Below are positions 10,501 through 17,964 of a DNA stretch of 34,549 bases, piece by piece. The notes under the pieces are model-generated. The model was not told where the DNA came from and ran no database searches. It was given only the letters and a program-made list of their open reading frames with translations. The stretch is from positions 1 to 34,549 of the forward strand of contig CAZULF010000008.1 in NCBI GenBank assembly GCA_964621215.1. The letters are read 5' to 3'. The translations under genes were made by a program, and so were the position numbers. The stretch comes from CAZULF01 sp964621215 (lineage in GTDB: Bacteria > Pseudomonadota > Gammaproteobacteria > UBA1113). The first letter of the stretch is position 1; each line of letters begins with the position of its first letter.

Positions 10501-12681
10501 GTTAGCTTTTAGGTCGCCAAATACCATTGCGCTTTTTGCTTTTAAAACACTTTCGCTCAATGTCTGCACTCCTTGAACAGTATATTCTCCAACTTCCAAT
10601 ATTGATTTTTTGCTGATTTTGGATGGTCCTGAAAAAGTAGCTTGTTCTTTTGCCTCTAAACGCGTTTCATCGATATTAACCGTGCCATAAAAATCTGCAC
10701 TTTTTAAACTGGAAATAGATTTAATTAAATTGGTAGTTCCTGAAAAAGAAGCAAGCGCTGATTCTGATTTTGATGAGTTCATTTTAAATGCGGCTTCTTT
10801 GTCTGTAAATAAACCTTTTTTTGTTTTTAAATATGTTCCTCCTTTAAGTTCCGTAGTTCCTTTTTCTTGTATCAAAGTATCCAACTCAGAGTAAGTTTTA
10901 TTCATTGCTAGAAAGCCGCTAACAAAACCATACGTTGATTTCACATTATTTTCACTATGCTGAGATTGTGCTTCTTCACACACGCTCCAAACACTGGTTT
11001 TTATTGTAGAATTGCTGACCTTACCATTACCTTTTTCTTCATAATTGTCAGTGATGGCCGATGTTTTTTGCACATCATACTTTCCCTTTAATTTAAACGA
11101 TTTAGCCTCAACATGACACTCTTTCAGGTTTAAGTCGCCTTCGGATTGAAGAACTTGAGTAGCCTTAAATGTTGATTTTTCTGCACAACTATCTCCATAG
11201 TTTGTTATTCTAGGCGCTTGGACCAGTGAATTATTTAATCGCGAAGTACCTTCCATATTTAAGCTATGTTGAACTTCAATAATTGAATCTTTCTCACTTG
11301 AAAATTCTGATTGTTGATCAGAGAAAATTTCATTTGCTTTCAGATGAGCATGCGTTAATTTAACTTTGCCATAGATATCCGTAGTGTGTGTTTTACATGC
11401 TGAGTCTGTTAAAAATAACTCACCATCTACTAAGCAAGTGTTGATTTCTACTCGACTTTTATTGGTATTGAACTTTGACTCAGAAGCAACCCTCATAGTT
11501 TCTGCTTTAAAGAAAGATGATTCTACAGATAACCTTCCTGCTGTAAAAAAATCATTGGTCAATAACTGACTGAATTTCAAATTAACATTGGAGCATTCCT
11601 CAATAATCACCTTATCTGTTGCTTTTAATACACGTATTGTCTCTTTGTTTACAGCTTCATTTTGATGCCAATCTAATGTGCTATTTGTTTTAAATTCAAG
11701 CACTGATGTTTGTAGCGAAGTATTTTCAGCAAATACAATATTTCCTGCGCTGCGAAATGATTGAGTATTAATCGATGCCAAATGATTTAAATCTACTTTA
11801 CCTTTGAGCGATATTTTTTCACCTTCAAACTTAAAGATTTTTTTGGATGAAACTTTAGCCTCCGGCATGACTTTATATTTTTTACTTTTTACTTTTAACT
11901 TACCATCTGATTGAGTAACACCCGCATCTTTCACCACTTGTGCTTTTATAGTTAACGATGGAATTGCGCCTGACGTGTTAAATGAACATGCATGTATTTC
12001 ACCTGTGTTTTTAAATGCATCTTCTGCAGTGATCTTTATTATGTTTGATGTGAGCTTATTTATATTAGTCACATTTGTAGCGTCCACAGTAGCTAATTCC
12101 CTTGCGACAAACTCTGCATTGAAGTTTGCATCTTGCATTGCATGAATATAGGCAAAGGTTGTTTTTACAGATTCGTTTGTCTCTATATTACTGGCACTTG
12201 CATTGAGACATTTCAATTCGACTTGAGCGTTGATTTTTAGATCAGCTTTAGCGGTAATAGTTAAATTATGTGCTTTTAGTGGTTTTTGAATTTCTAGCGT
12301 CTTAGCAGAAATTATTACTTCGTTTTTTACTGTTGTTTCTGCATTTAAATATACACCCACTTTAGTATAAAGCTCGATATTTTCTGCAGAGATACTTCCA
12401 ATGATCTCCAGATCTCTATTTAATGAGAATAAATCCACTTTTGTAACACCAGACATCTCCGTCACTTGCCCAACTACTATTCCATCATGCATTATTTCGA
12501 TGGGTAATTTCTTTAATTTTTTAAGATCTAACTGAACCTTATTCCCATCTATCGTACTTAATGAAACAACCGCTTTTTTACGAACAGCTTTCTGAGCAAT
12601 AAATCCTTTGTGTGATTTTGGTATAAAAGAAGGTTTTGCTAGATTACTATAACCACTCATGGACAGTTTAGTTATTGACAT
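4573..12681 (-). CDS. Giant filamentous-haemagglutinin-like beta-helix protein (2702 aa)
   Basis: A very long repetitive protein, probably a surface or secreted fibre. Residues about 60-1600 are short beta-rich repeats of the 'G..k....l....' type expected for a right-handed beta helix. A hydrophobic, less repetitive patch lies near 940-1080. About 1332-1542 holds a tandem repeat of about 105 residues. Residues about 1660-2350 resemble the haemagglutinin repeats of FhaB/CdiA-type proteins (for example NHGGIIRGTEYLAAVAK, and TTRQDTYHNKS followed by an SVSVSSGG run). Lys-rich insertions (near 1834 and 1905) break the pattern. The end is an acidic Ser-rich linker (about 2425-2500) and a helical domain (about 2500-2680). 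No hydrophobic signal peptide or recognisable TPS secretion domain is visible at the N-terminus (MSITKLSMSGYSNL), and no TpsB partner lies nearby. The start has a GGGAGA site 7 bases upstream. Base composition is very AT-rich. Family resemblance is fair; function is unknown. Confidence 0.7.
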   Translation of the reverse strand: MSITKLSMSGYSNLAKPSFIPKSHKGFIAQKAVRKKAVVSLSTIDGNKVQLDLKKLKKLPIEIMHDGIVVGQVTEMSGVTKVDLFSLNRDLEIIGSISAENIELYTKVGVYLNAETTVKNEVIISAKTLEIQKPLKAHNLTITAKADLKINAQVELKCLNASASNIETNESVKTTFAYIHAMQDANFNAEFVARELATVDATNVTNINKLTSNIIKITAEDAFKNTGEIHACSFNTSGAIPSLTIKAQVVKDAGVTQSDGKLKVKSKKYKVMPEAKVSSKKIFKFEGEKISLKGKVDLNHLASINTQSFRSAGNIVFAENTSLQTSVLEFKTNSTLDWHQNEAVNKETIRVLKATDKVIIEECSNVNLKFSQLLTNDFFTAGRLSVESSFFKAETMRVASESKFNTNKSRVEINTCLVDGELFLTDSACKTHTTDIYGKVKLTHAHLKANEIFSDQQSEFSSEKDSIIEVQHSLNMEGTSRLNNSLVQAPRITNYGDSCAEKSTFKATQVLQSEGDLNLKECHVEAKSFKLKGKYDVQKTSAITDNYEEKGNGKVSNSTIKTSVWSVCEEAQSQHSENNVKSTYGFVSGFLAMNKTYSELDTLIQEKGTTELKGGTYLKTKKGLFTDKEAAFKMNSSKSESALASFSGTTNLIKSISSLKSADFYGTVNIDETRLEAKEQATFSGPSKISKKSILEVGEYTVQGVQTLSESVLKAKSAMVFGDLKANKSNMDVNNDIDNYGNIHVVESALAAANFKNNKKLKSEKSEIQLKQDFTNNVAAETQMVTTKMTCKNANISNVFSGTQSIVDAQKDIKMNLCAKVNANKLQMNAKGTVFVSPLSKVGGESLFIETDAMHNLGVISLTDTLKIDSETFLNELGWISGGKNTIIDSNKYLVNYFSHIGGNNVALTSCLNVNMLGDIHGRDMLQMQSFVDLNFLGSLRSYNANISSLIGCNAGLVLPSVPTSLSVAFSPQHLLSASKTILSLAMPKMASTINFSFMAGSLAYQSARSLFEVYKGEKKWTDMVPLYNLTQKKSWEMKDIVPTVLSIKNIGISAFNMGNSLMGMRSEISNFNWTDMKVDFDKFSWSSAAQGVAAVLGPNLSVDSAVGINAGVMLSQNIYQNDLVSVNTGCQVGVQSLVHNTGYMYNAGAIAGNSLVLSGEYFQNNGLLANYQKANLDFEHFHLGKSSQLYLYNGNASGVSANLNGNINIDNFNFDYSGDVNFDKDTKTYATNSSIQGKNVYVNGDIQYKEYFAIRGKEKVTLAEALNLRVDPVCEGAFKEVIVEKTADNNTVTNTKIEDSANLTNESDPMVPAVNEAETLDPDTKVKVPQNVLVVEGDQVIMEKGSHVTSDSGLIRARNADIDGNLKLANFKKEIAETLDIGNNAEIETRDCVFEANNINDKGKINYSGYLGINAMEGVAIKEGGSIAVASTESADNFLEVNGKQINFEKGSGIKTDAAVIKGETISVNSEFNAKNTKLEAEEHIELGEEATLQLKDVVVQGKNVANKASTTYSGSVFMQAKEEMDVQKSATMTVEEKTGDNYLEISGKTGKLEGMINSDRLYIKYDHIANAEDLIRGVDQYSQIQASHWLGVSLRDGINLDKAIQRDCGLSIEAHSMKMQTNYQTQYDLSFKSTTGDILLFGDLSAQNVYADSAASLYTTSKIIAKQDVGLTAKLAYHNVGGDVRGDRIFVKAGEVKNITRGSQVFNQLHSSLRDNAGNGGSFHGRITDLESTVSNIENHGGIIRGTEYLAAVAKRHIINESNVVITKGKYGERKDFIPAVLAGGTGINQDGIGLYLRADGKIINNASTIISDNVNYIEARQGFESNAYHHTYVSEKEKKRKWYGKKTEKEKTTTVVGKGQVIGNKNIFVCEEGGFKATAADFITHHGTEVYARDDIELYGLKYTDKKKKKTENLWGLNKHTKKETHEHVEPVVIYDVGVSRLVSTEGSIIGKNTLLLGDGDFKMSAKNGSVLFSADTLNHTIEEKCSGVSISTPLLDRYGHGNSVYDLLRFVDPIFDKANGLFHSNSASEWMANSWNLGLAAYNTGNVWSSAYRADMLSAQAMNAVGANEFFDPSINFTYSERKSKTNYQDTAPGAVHKRSLEVEAGDIVLFDGVDINVTEDMSVKAAKLELVGRELKSTYSYEEKSVTVGVKVTGDVVSGGGAYTKADAKASHWQYQNTHVGGNLHLEVQDVKLDAAHVDANTVTGDIGTLKITTRQDTYHNKSVSVSVSSGGQVSFSQDNSKGACTSETSSLHARAGINHDAEHILNVETTINHGGKITSDGVNNYKTTNMTNTEVNDYKKHRHIGISANVNSVVDALSENSSTSESVGAFKPIDVVSVSMRTEDFKASQQATYHGTEATNIQYESLSGQIHTADSDGYKVTKNKKTRLNIDVPVVNPNSFFAKKPEPPRPVTEQDRLIATDECEEEQMKVPTNEDMGDTTISSENNDVKAQSSVNVIDNNQTVLEEKFDSAVEEVSSSSGDPESIATQEIPDKNNTQRDVIADFAIEAGLDVTSLTYAELAEYLAKCGAKEASKIFKALDLGATYSAHLISENGNNNPNAVRDAALRTFADAIIMLPARYTIPLKYAGYMADRVIEQNEKWQQTHPELYRYDPTESISWKDYCEYKAYSDWNQATQEAVASAKIIKFFADLPKNAGDVMVNVYQFFSPSIESPTSTNNQQNSAISEKSDGEKKSMK
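8056..8688 (-). repeat. Two full tandem repeats of about 105 codons inside the giant gene
   Basis: Within the giant protein a unit begins NVLVVEGDQV (codon 8686-8688), again NFLEVNGKQI (8368-8370) and a third, diverged one NYLEISGKT (8053-8055). Shared landmarks in units 1 and 2 are the EKGS motif near position 13, an 'e-l/i-G-x-x-A' turn near 48-55, and YSG near 77-79. Unit lengths are 106 and 105 residues. The protein repeats are diverged, so this is an old internal duplication. Confidence 0.65.
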
Positions 12682-12723
12682 CGCTATCTCCCTATTTCTG
12701 CTTGCAGATTAGTCTTGTTGTGT

Positions 12724-12743
12724 ATAAAAAAACACTTTTTTAT
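12724..12743. promoter_or_regulatory. AT-rich inverted repeat upstream of the giant gene
   Basis: ATAAAAAA and its exact complement TTTTTTAT are separated by 4 bases. The site lies about 43 bases upstream of the start codon of the giant gene, in the 278-base gap between divergent genes. It could be an operator or part of the promoter. Apart from this palindrome I see no convincing -35/-10 pair in the gap. Confidence 0.25.
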
Positions 12744-12959
12744 CACCGTTCGTCTTATACGCCCAGAATGTTGCTTGCCTAGCAACCAGAAGACTAAAAC
12801 AGCATAGGATATGATGCTGGAAAAGTAATGTGAAAAATACCGTTAAAAATACTCTAATTAAAATCTACCAGTTATGATATGTACTAATAATGTCCACTGT
12901 ACTCAGCAAGCAATTTTTGCTAACATGGGACATCATGTAGGGAATTGTGGAAATACCCA

Positions 12960-13304
12960 ATGTTTATTGTTGATAGAATCGTTACTATTATTAGACCAAA
13001 GCAAAAAATGCTTGAGTGGTTGCATAAACAGCCCGAAGTGCAGGCAAACTTTAGCCTGGAAAATTTACAAACAGATTGTACCGCTCTGTTGATTCCCCCT
13101 TTCGAAAGTCCCCGCCAAGCCAAAGAATATATTAGACAAGCTTATCTAGAGATTTTTGAGGAAGAGCTTATTTCTTGGGGTTTGCCGAAAACATCATGGC
13201 CTCAAAATCGTACCTATGAACTTTTCAATGAATGGTTTAATGTTGACTTTCATTCTGTTGTGCTGGATATGGGATATCTGGAAAAACAAAAGGCGTCGGC
13301 GTAG
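12960..13304 (+). CDS. Small conserved hypothetical protein
   Basis: A 114-residue protein from ATG 12960 (MFIVDRIVTIIRPKQ). A TTG at 12945 could extend it by five residues, but it sits too close to its only GGGA site, while the ATG has GTGGAAA at a usable distance. There is no signal peptide or membrane segment. Landmarks are a Trp-rich C-terminal half with SWGLPKTSWPQNRTYELF, then NEWFNVDFHSVVLDM, and a PPFESPRQAKEYIRQAYLEIF stretch that looks like a helix bearing aromatic residues. The composition looks like a genuine cytoplasmic protein, and I believe related small proteins occur in other gammaproteobacteria. I cannot name a function. It is divergent from the giant gene and is followed by a repeat element, not another gene. 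Confidence 0.65.
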   Translation: MFIVDRIVTIIRPKQKMLEWLHKQPEVQANFSLENLQTDCTALLIPPFESPRQAKEYIRQAYLEIFEEELISWGLPKTSWPQNRTYELFNEWFNVDFHSVVLDMGYLEKQKASA

Positions 13305-13326
13305 TTTAAATCTCGGGATTCGACAT

Positions 13327-13338
13327 TACACCGGTGTA
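13327..13338. repeat. Perfect 12-bp palindrome TACACCGGTGTA
   Basis: A perfect palindrome just after the stop of the small conserved gene, immediately before and overlapping by 3 bases the left end of the inverted-repeat element. It could contribute to termination, but there is no T-run after it. Confidence 0.4.
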
Positions 13339-13536
13339 GCCTGGATGCAGCAAAACAGTGACTATCCCCACTAAGTTTAGAACGATGAACCTTGTGCCAT
13401 CGAAGTCTTGAGTGAACCGTGCGAGGCAGGACGCCGAGCTCGAGCGTACAGGGACGTATTTACAGCGTGTTCACGCAAGACGTTCGTGGCACAAGGTTCA
13501 ATCTCCCCGGATTCCGCTTCGCTCCATCCAGGCTAC
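13336..13536. mobile_element. Non-coding MITE-like element with terminal inverted repeats and nested hairpin
   Basis: The left end GTAGCCTGGATGCAGC (13336-13351) matches the complement of the right end GCTCCATCCAGGCTAC (13521-13536) at 15 of 16 positions. Nested inside is a second inverted repeat. Its arms are 13387-13419 and 13467-13499, with 13 perfect outer bases GAACCTTGTGCCA, then imperfect pairing including GTCTTG and GTGAAC, and a 47-base loop. The whole 201 bases sit between the small conserved gene and the 3' end of fadD and carry no credible ORF. The layout is that of a miniature inverted-repeat element. A related single unit occurs at 30161. I see no transposase. Confidence 0.5.
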
Positions 13537-13558
13537 ATGCTTACTACGCTGACATCCT

Positions 13559-15214
13559 CTACCGCAATTCCCGTCGTAAAATTTTACCCACATTACTTTT
13601 TGGTAATTCTTCCCGAAATTCGATGATTTTGGGAACTTTATAGGGGGTTAATTGTTCACGACAAAAATGCGTCACCTCTGCGGCTGTCAGTGCAGGATCT
13701 TTTTTTACAATCACGGCTTTCACAACTTCTCCGCTACCATCATGCGGTACGCCGATGACAGCAACTTCGCGCACGCCCGGCATCTTAGCAATCACATCTT
13801 CGACTTCGTTAGGGTAAACATTAAATCCAGAAACTAAAATCATATCCTTTTTACGTTCTTTTAAATAAACAAAACCACGGTTATCAATAGTCGCTAGATC
13901 ACCCGTTCGTAAAAAACCATCGTCACAAAATACATTTGCTGTTTCATCGGGGCGTTCCCAATATTCACGCATGACTTGTGGGCCGCACACACATAACTCA
14001 CCAACCTCACCCATGGGCACTTCACGCCCTTCATCATCACGTAAACTGATCTCCGTTGATGGCACAGGTAAACCAATAGAGCCATTATATTCCGATAAAT
14101 CAAGAGGGTTAATGGTCACTGCGGGTGAAGTTTCAGTTAAACCATAGGCTTCTAGTAATGGTCTGCCTGTCACTTTTTTCCATCGTTCTGCCACAGCTTG
14201 CTGCACTGCCATGCCGCCACCTAATGTGAGACGTAAATGACTAAAATCCAATTTTGCAAAAGCCGGCTGATTTAACAAGGCATTGAAGAGGGTATTTACT
14301 CCAGTTATGGCAGTAAATTTATATTTTTTCAGTTCTTTTATAAAGCCTTTAATATCACGCGGATTGGTAATTAACACATTTAACGCGCCTAGATTCATAA
14401 ACATCAAACAATTGGCGGTCAAGGAAAAGATATGATAGAGAGGTAATGCCGTAATAATAATTTCTTTACCTGGCTTCACGATTGGAGAAACCCAACTTAA
14501 TGCCTGCTCAACATTCGCTACCATATTTCGATGCGTTAATACTGCACCTTTAGCAATACCGGTCGTGCCTCCCGTATATTGTAAAAAGGCAATATCTTGT
14601 CCGGTCAATTCTACTGGTCGCAAGGTTAAGGTTTTACCTTCTTGCATAACGTGACTGAATGGGATGGCAGACGGAATAGACCAAGCAGGTACCATCTTTT
14701 TTACATATTTAACCACACTATTCACTATCGCCGCTTTCCACCAGGGAAACATATCCCCCACTTCCGTCACAATCACGTGTTTAAGGGGAACTTTAGGTAC
14801 CACCTCTTGCAATACATGGGCAAAATTAGCTAATACGACAATACACGTAGCTCCCGCATCACGCAGTTGATGTTCTAACTCACGCGCTGTGTATAAAGGA
14901 TTAATGTTAACTACCACCATCCCAGCAAAAAATGCCCCTAACATGGCTACAGGATATTGAATCAAATTTGGCATCATGATGGCTATTCGCTGGCCTTTTT
15001 TGCATCCTAGCCGTTGTTGTAAATAGGCAGCAAAATGCCTGGCAGCGGCATCAATCTCAGCATAGGTCATGACTGAGCCCAAATTAGCGAAAGCAGGCTT
15101 ATTTGCGTATTTTTCACACGATTGCGTGAAAAGATCAATCAATGAGGGATGTATGTCAGGGTTAATTTCTGCAGGAACGCCAGCCGGATAATTTTTTAAC
15201 CAAATTTTTTCCAT
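13559..15214 (-). CDS. fadD: Long-chain-fatty-acid--CoA ligase FadD
   Basis: Activates long-chain fatty acids to acyl-CoA through an acyl-AMP intermediate, feeding beta-oxidation and lipid synthesis at the inner membrane. The 551-residue product is close to E. coli FadD throughout: N-terminus MEKIWLKNYPAGVPAEINPD, PNLIQYPVAMLG, and NPLYTARELEHQL. The AMP-binding P-loop YTGGTTGIAKGAVLTHRN is at 213-230, then the adenylate motif AYGLTETSP. The hinge/FACS signature GFLRTGDLATIDNRGF leads into DMILVSGFNVYPNEVE. The C-terminal catalytic Lys is in SNVGKILRRELR at the very end. The start is supported by AAAGGA about 12 bases upstream. It is divergent from minC, and its stop lies 22 bases beyond the repeat element. 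Confidence 0.95.
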   Translation of the reverse strand: MEKIWLKNYPAGVPAEINPDIHPSLIDLFTQSCEKYANKPAFANLGSVMTYAEIDAAARHFAAYLQQRLGCKKGQRIAIMMPNLIQYPVAMLGAFFAGMVVVNINPLYTARELEHQLRDAGATCIVVLANFAHVLQEVVPKVPLKHVIVTEVGDMFPWWKAAIVNSVVKYVKKMVPAWSIPSAIPFSHVMQEGKTLTLRPVELTGQDIAFLQYTGGTTGIAKGAVLTHRNMVANVEQALSWVSPIVKPGKEIIITALPLYHIFSLTANCLMFMNLGALNVLITNPRDIKGFIKELKKYKFTAITGVNTLFNALLNQPAFAKLDFSHLRLTLGGGMAVQQAVAERWKKVTGRPLLEAYGLTETSPAVTINPLDLSEYNGSIGLPVPSTEISLRDDEGREVPMGEVGELCVCGPQVMREYWERPDETANVFCDDGFLRTGDLATIDNRGFVYLKERKKDMILVSGFNVYPNEVEDVIAKMPGVREVAVIGVPHDGSGEVVKAVIVKKDPALTAAEVTHFCREQLTPYKVPKIIEFREELPKSNVGKILRRELR

Positions 15215-15322
15215 TGCATCAAGATCCTTTAAAGCTGTATTTCAGGTATACTACGATAGAGTAAAGGTGAATATTAACGTCAAACACGAAGTAAATACAA
15301 GTATCAAAGCACTAGGGATAGA

Positions 15323-16054
15323 ATGACCATGCCAAACAGTATTACATCAACAACCAGTCAATTACAATTTAAAGGCCGAATGTTTTCTTTAGCCGTGTTA
15401 CAAATACAAGGTAATGATTACACGGCATTGCAACAGCAATTGCAGAAATTAGTGCAGCAAGCACCTAAAATGTTTCAATTTGCTCCTGTGGTGATCGATC
15501 TAGAAAGCCATGCAGAAACATCAACTGATTTGGCGGCTATTTGCCAACTGCTGAAACACCATCAGGTTATCCCTGTGGGTATAATGGGTGGCTCCGCTAC
15601 ACAGCAACAAGCAGCAACTCAAATCGGCCTAGCTTTATTTCCAACATCGAAAGCAGCCACCCCGATAAAAGCGGCAAGTACAGCAGCACCCACGAAACCT
15701 GCAACTGCAGCGCCTAAAACTGCTACTTCACCCACAAAAATGATTTATCAACCGGTACGTTCCGGGCAACAAATTTACGCAAAAAATGCTGATTTAATTA
15801 TTTTGTCCTCAGTCAGTCACGGTGCGGAAATTATTGCTGACGGAAGCATCCACGTTTACGGTGCGTTGCATGGTCGTGCGATTGCGGGTGCTCAAGGCGA
15901 TCAAGCAGCACGTATTTTTTGTAAAAAACTCGATGCTGAATTGGTTTCCATTGCTGGGATTTACTTGCTTAGCGACGATTTCAAAAAACACCAAAAAGAA
16001 ATTTCATTACAGATTTATCTTGAGAATGAAAAATTGTTGATCGCGGAACTGTGA
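15323..16054 (+). CDS. minC: Septum site-determining protein MinC
   Basis: Inhibits FtsZ ring assembly away from mid-cell as part of the MinCDE system. The 243-residue product has the two MinC domains. The N-terminal FtsZ-acting domain is at about 13-105 (LQFKGRMFSLAVLQI, VVIDLES). An Ala/Thr/Pro-rich linker follows (about 108-140), then the C-terminal beta-helix domain that binds MinD (about 145-243; VRSGQQIYAKNADLIILSS, HVYGALHGRAIAGAQGD, and ISLQIYLENEKLLIAEL). Two in-frame ATGs (15323 and 15329) follow the AGGGA site; either could be used. No minD or minE lies next to it. Instead hisC follows after 9 bases, so minC appears to head an amino-acid operon. Confidence 0.93.
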   Translation: MTMPNSITSTTSQLQFKGRMFSLAVLQIQGNDYTALQQQLQKLVQQAPKMFQFAPVVIDLESHAETSTDLAAICQLLKHHQVIPVGIMGGSATQQQAATQIGLALFPTSKAATPIKAASTAAPTKPATAAPKTATSPTKMIYQPVRSGQQIYAKNADLIILSSVSHGAEIIADGSIHVYGALHGRAIAGAQGDQAARIFCKKLDAELVSIAGIYLLSDDFKKHQKEISLQIYLENEKLLIAEL

Positions 16055-16063
16055 TATTAATAT

Positions 16064-17164
16064 ATGAAAATTTCATTTACTGATCTCGCCAATGATAACA
16101 TTCGACATCTGGCACCTTATGTGCCAGGAAAACCTATCAATGAATTACAACGCGAACTTGGAATTAAAGACATCATTAAACTTGCCAGTAACGAAAATCC
16201 CTTAGGCCCAAGTCCCAAAGCGTTAGCTGCATTACAATATGATGCAAAAAATCTCGCTTTATATCCTGACGGTAGTGGGTATGAATTAAAACAAACTCTC
16301 GCTCAGTATTGGAATATCCCACCTGAATGCATCACGCTGGGAAATGGTTCTGATGCGTTATTTGTGCTTTTAGGGCTCGCCTTTGTTAAACCCGGGCAAC
16401 AAATTATTGTTTCTCAATATAGCTTTGCTACGTTTACTATTGCTGCACGTATTGTAGATGCTGAGGTTGTTACTGTTCCTGCGAAAAATTGGGGACATGA
16501 TCTCGATGCAACGTTAAAAGCCATCACAACAGATACCCGTTTAATTTTTATGGCAAATCCCAACAATCCCACTGGCAGTTGGCATACTACATCTGAGTTA
16601 GTGCAATTTATGGAAAAATTACCCTCGCACATTCTCGTTATGCTGGATGAAGCGTATGCCGAATATATGATAGATATGCTAGATTATCCAAACGGAATAG
16701 CATTGCAACGACAATATCCCAATTTAATTGTCACGCGCACATTTTCTAAAATATATGGTTTAGCGGGCCTACGGATAGGTTACGGTATTAGCCATCCTGA
16801 AATCGCGGATATGTTGAATCGTGTACGATTACCCTTCAATGTTAGCTCCAGTGGCATGGTAGCTGCCGCCGCAGCATTACATGATAACGTACACATAGAA
16901 AATACCTTAAAAACTACTCGCACAGGCATGCAGTATTTAAAGGAATCATTCAATAAATTAGGTATAGATTACTTGCCCCCTTGTGGAAATTTCATTACCA
17001 TCAAAGTAAAGCAAGACGGTATGAAACTTTACCGAAGCTTATTACAGGCAGGTATTATTGTGCGTCCATTAGTTAATTATGACATGCCCAATTATCTACG
17101 TATTACCGTAGGTACTTCGCCCGAAAATAAACGGTTTATTCAAACATTGCAGACTTTATTATGA
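16064..17164 (+). CDS. hisC: HisC-type aminotransferase (histidinol-phosphate / aromatic aminotransferase)
   Basis: A PLP-dependent fold type I aminotransferase. The N-terminus (PYVPGKPINELQRELGI, KLASNENPLGPSPKA) is typical of HisC. Pyridoxal contacts are PNNPTG (166-171), DEAYAEY with Asp195, and the Schiff-base Lys229 in TRTFSKIYGLAGLRIGY. The length of 366 is normal. HisC enzymes convert imidazole-acetol phosphate to histidinol phosphate, and several also transaminate phenylalanine and tyrosine. No other his genes are nearby. The gene overlaps phhA by ATGA, so an aromatic amino acid role with PhhA/PhhB is more likely here; that choice is inference from context. It follows minC by 9 bases. 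Confidence 0.9.
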   Translation: MKISFTDLANDNIRHLAPYVPGKPINELQRELGIKDIIKLASNENPLGPSPKALAALQYDAKNLALYPDGSGYELKQTLAQYWNIPPECITLGNGSDALFVLLGLAFVKPGQQIIVSQYSFATFTIAARIVDAEVVTVPAKNWGHDLDATLKAITTDTRLIFMANPNNPTGSWHTTSELVQFMEKLPSHILVMLDEAYAEYMIDMLDYPNGIALQRQYPNLIVTRTFSKIYGLAGLRIGYGISHPEIADMLNRVRLPFNVSSSGMVAAAAALHDNVHIENTLKTTRTGMQYLKESFNKLGIDYLPPCGNFITIKVKQDGMKLYRSLLQAGIIVRPLVNYDMPNYLRITVGTSPENKRFIQTLQTLL

Positions 17165-17964
17165 CATTTCAAAGCAAATATGTTGCTAAAAAGCCTGATA
17201 TTCATGGTTATATTAGTTATACCAAAGAAGAAAATGCTATCTGGCGCGAGCTATTTACTCGACAATCTAAGATTGTGATTGATCGTGCTTGTGAGGAATT
17301 TATTCTAGGAATAGATAAATTAGATATGTCCTCTGACCATATTCCACAATGTCCAGAAATGAAAAAAGCGATGGCGACCTCCACCGGCTGGGAGGTACAT
17401 CCAGTCGAAGCGATTATTCCAGCTGATGAATTTTTCTCCTTGCTAGCACACTGTAAATTTCCTGCTGCGGCTTTTATTCGGCGCCATGACGAGTTGGATT
17501 ATTTGCAAGAGCCTGACATATTTCATGAGTTTTTCGGGCATTGCCCAATGTTGACGGATCCTACTTACGCCGCGTTTATGCAAGATTATGGTAAAAAAGC
17601 GCTCAAGGCGAATGATATTGACCGTAGTTATTTAGCACGATTATACTGGTTTACCGTTGAGTTTGGCTTAATCCAAACCGCCAAAGGGATGCGCATTTAC
17701 GGTGGCGGGATTCTATCATCCATGCAAGAAACTGTTTACTCGGTAGAAAGCACCCTCCCTACCCGCTCACCCTTAGGCGATGGCTTAGCCGCCTTACGCA
17801 CCCCTTATCGAATTGATATTTTGCAACCCGTCTACTTTTTCATTACTATGTATGAAGAGCTTTATCATATCATGCGCAACGATGTGATTGGATTGATCCA
17901 CAAAGCTCAAGATTTGGGCGATTTTCCGCCACAATTTGATCCTGAGGGAGGTATGAGCTACTAA
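17161..17964 (+). CDS. phhA: Phenylalanine 4-monooxygenase PhhA
   Basis: A non-haem iron, pterin-dependent hydroxylase turning phenylalanine into tyrosine with O2 and tetrahydrobiopterin or a bacterial equivalent. The 267-residue single catalytic domain, without an ACT regulatory domain, is the normal bacterial form. Iron ligands are visible as His122 and His127 in DIFHEFFGHCPM and Glu167 in WFTVEFGL, with the spacing of the family. Pterin/substrate region motifs PVEAIIPADEFF and FIRRHDELDYLQEPD precede them. It starts inside the hisC stop (ATGA) and its TAA overlaps the phhB start by one base, so the three genes are translationally coupled. In an intracellular bacterium this could supply tyrosine from host phenylalanine or feed homogentisate/pigment formation; neither can be decided here. 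Confidence 0.96.
   Translation: MTFQSKYVAKKPDIHGYISYTKEENAIWRELFTRQSKIVIDRACEEFILGIDKLDMSSDHIPQCPEMKKAMATSTGWEVHPVEAIIPADEFFSLLAHCKFPAAAFIRRHDELDYLQEPDIFHEFFGHCPMLTDPTYAAFMQDYGKKALKANDIDRSYLARLYWFTVEFGLIQTAKGMRIYGGGILSSMQETVYSVESTLPTRSPLGDGLAALRTPYRIDILQPVYFFITMYEELYHIMRNDVIGLIHKAQDLGDFPPQFDPEGGMSY

Noticed and set aside
12945..12959. TTG start five codons upstream for the small conserved protein
   Set aside because: Its GGGA motif is only a couple of bases away, and ATG 12960 has better spacing.
13408..13643. Two plus-strand frames within the repeat element and the fadD end
   Set aside because: They translate the inverted-repeat element and antisense fadD. No homology-like pattern or ribosome site is seen.
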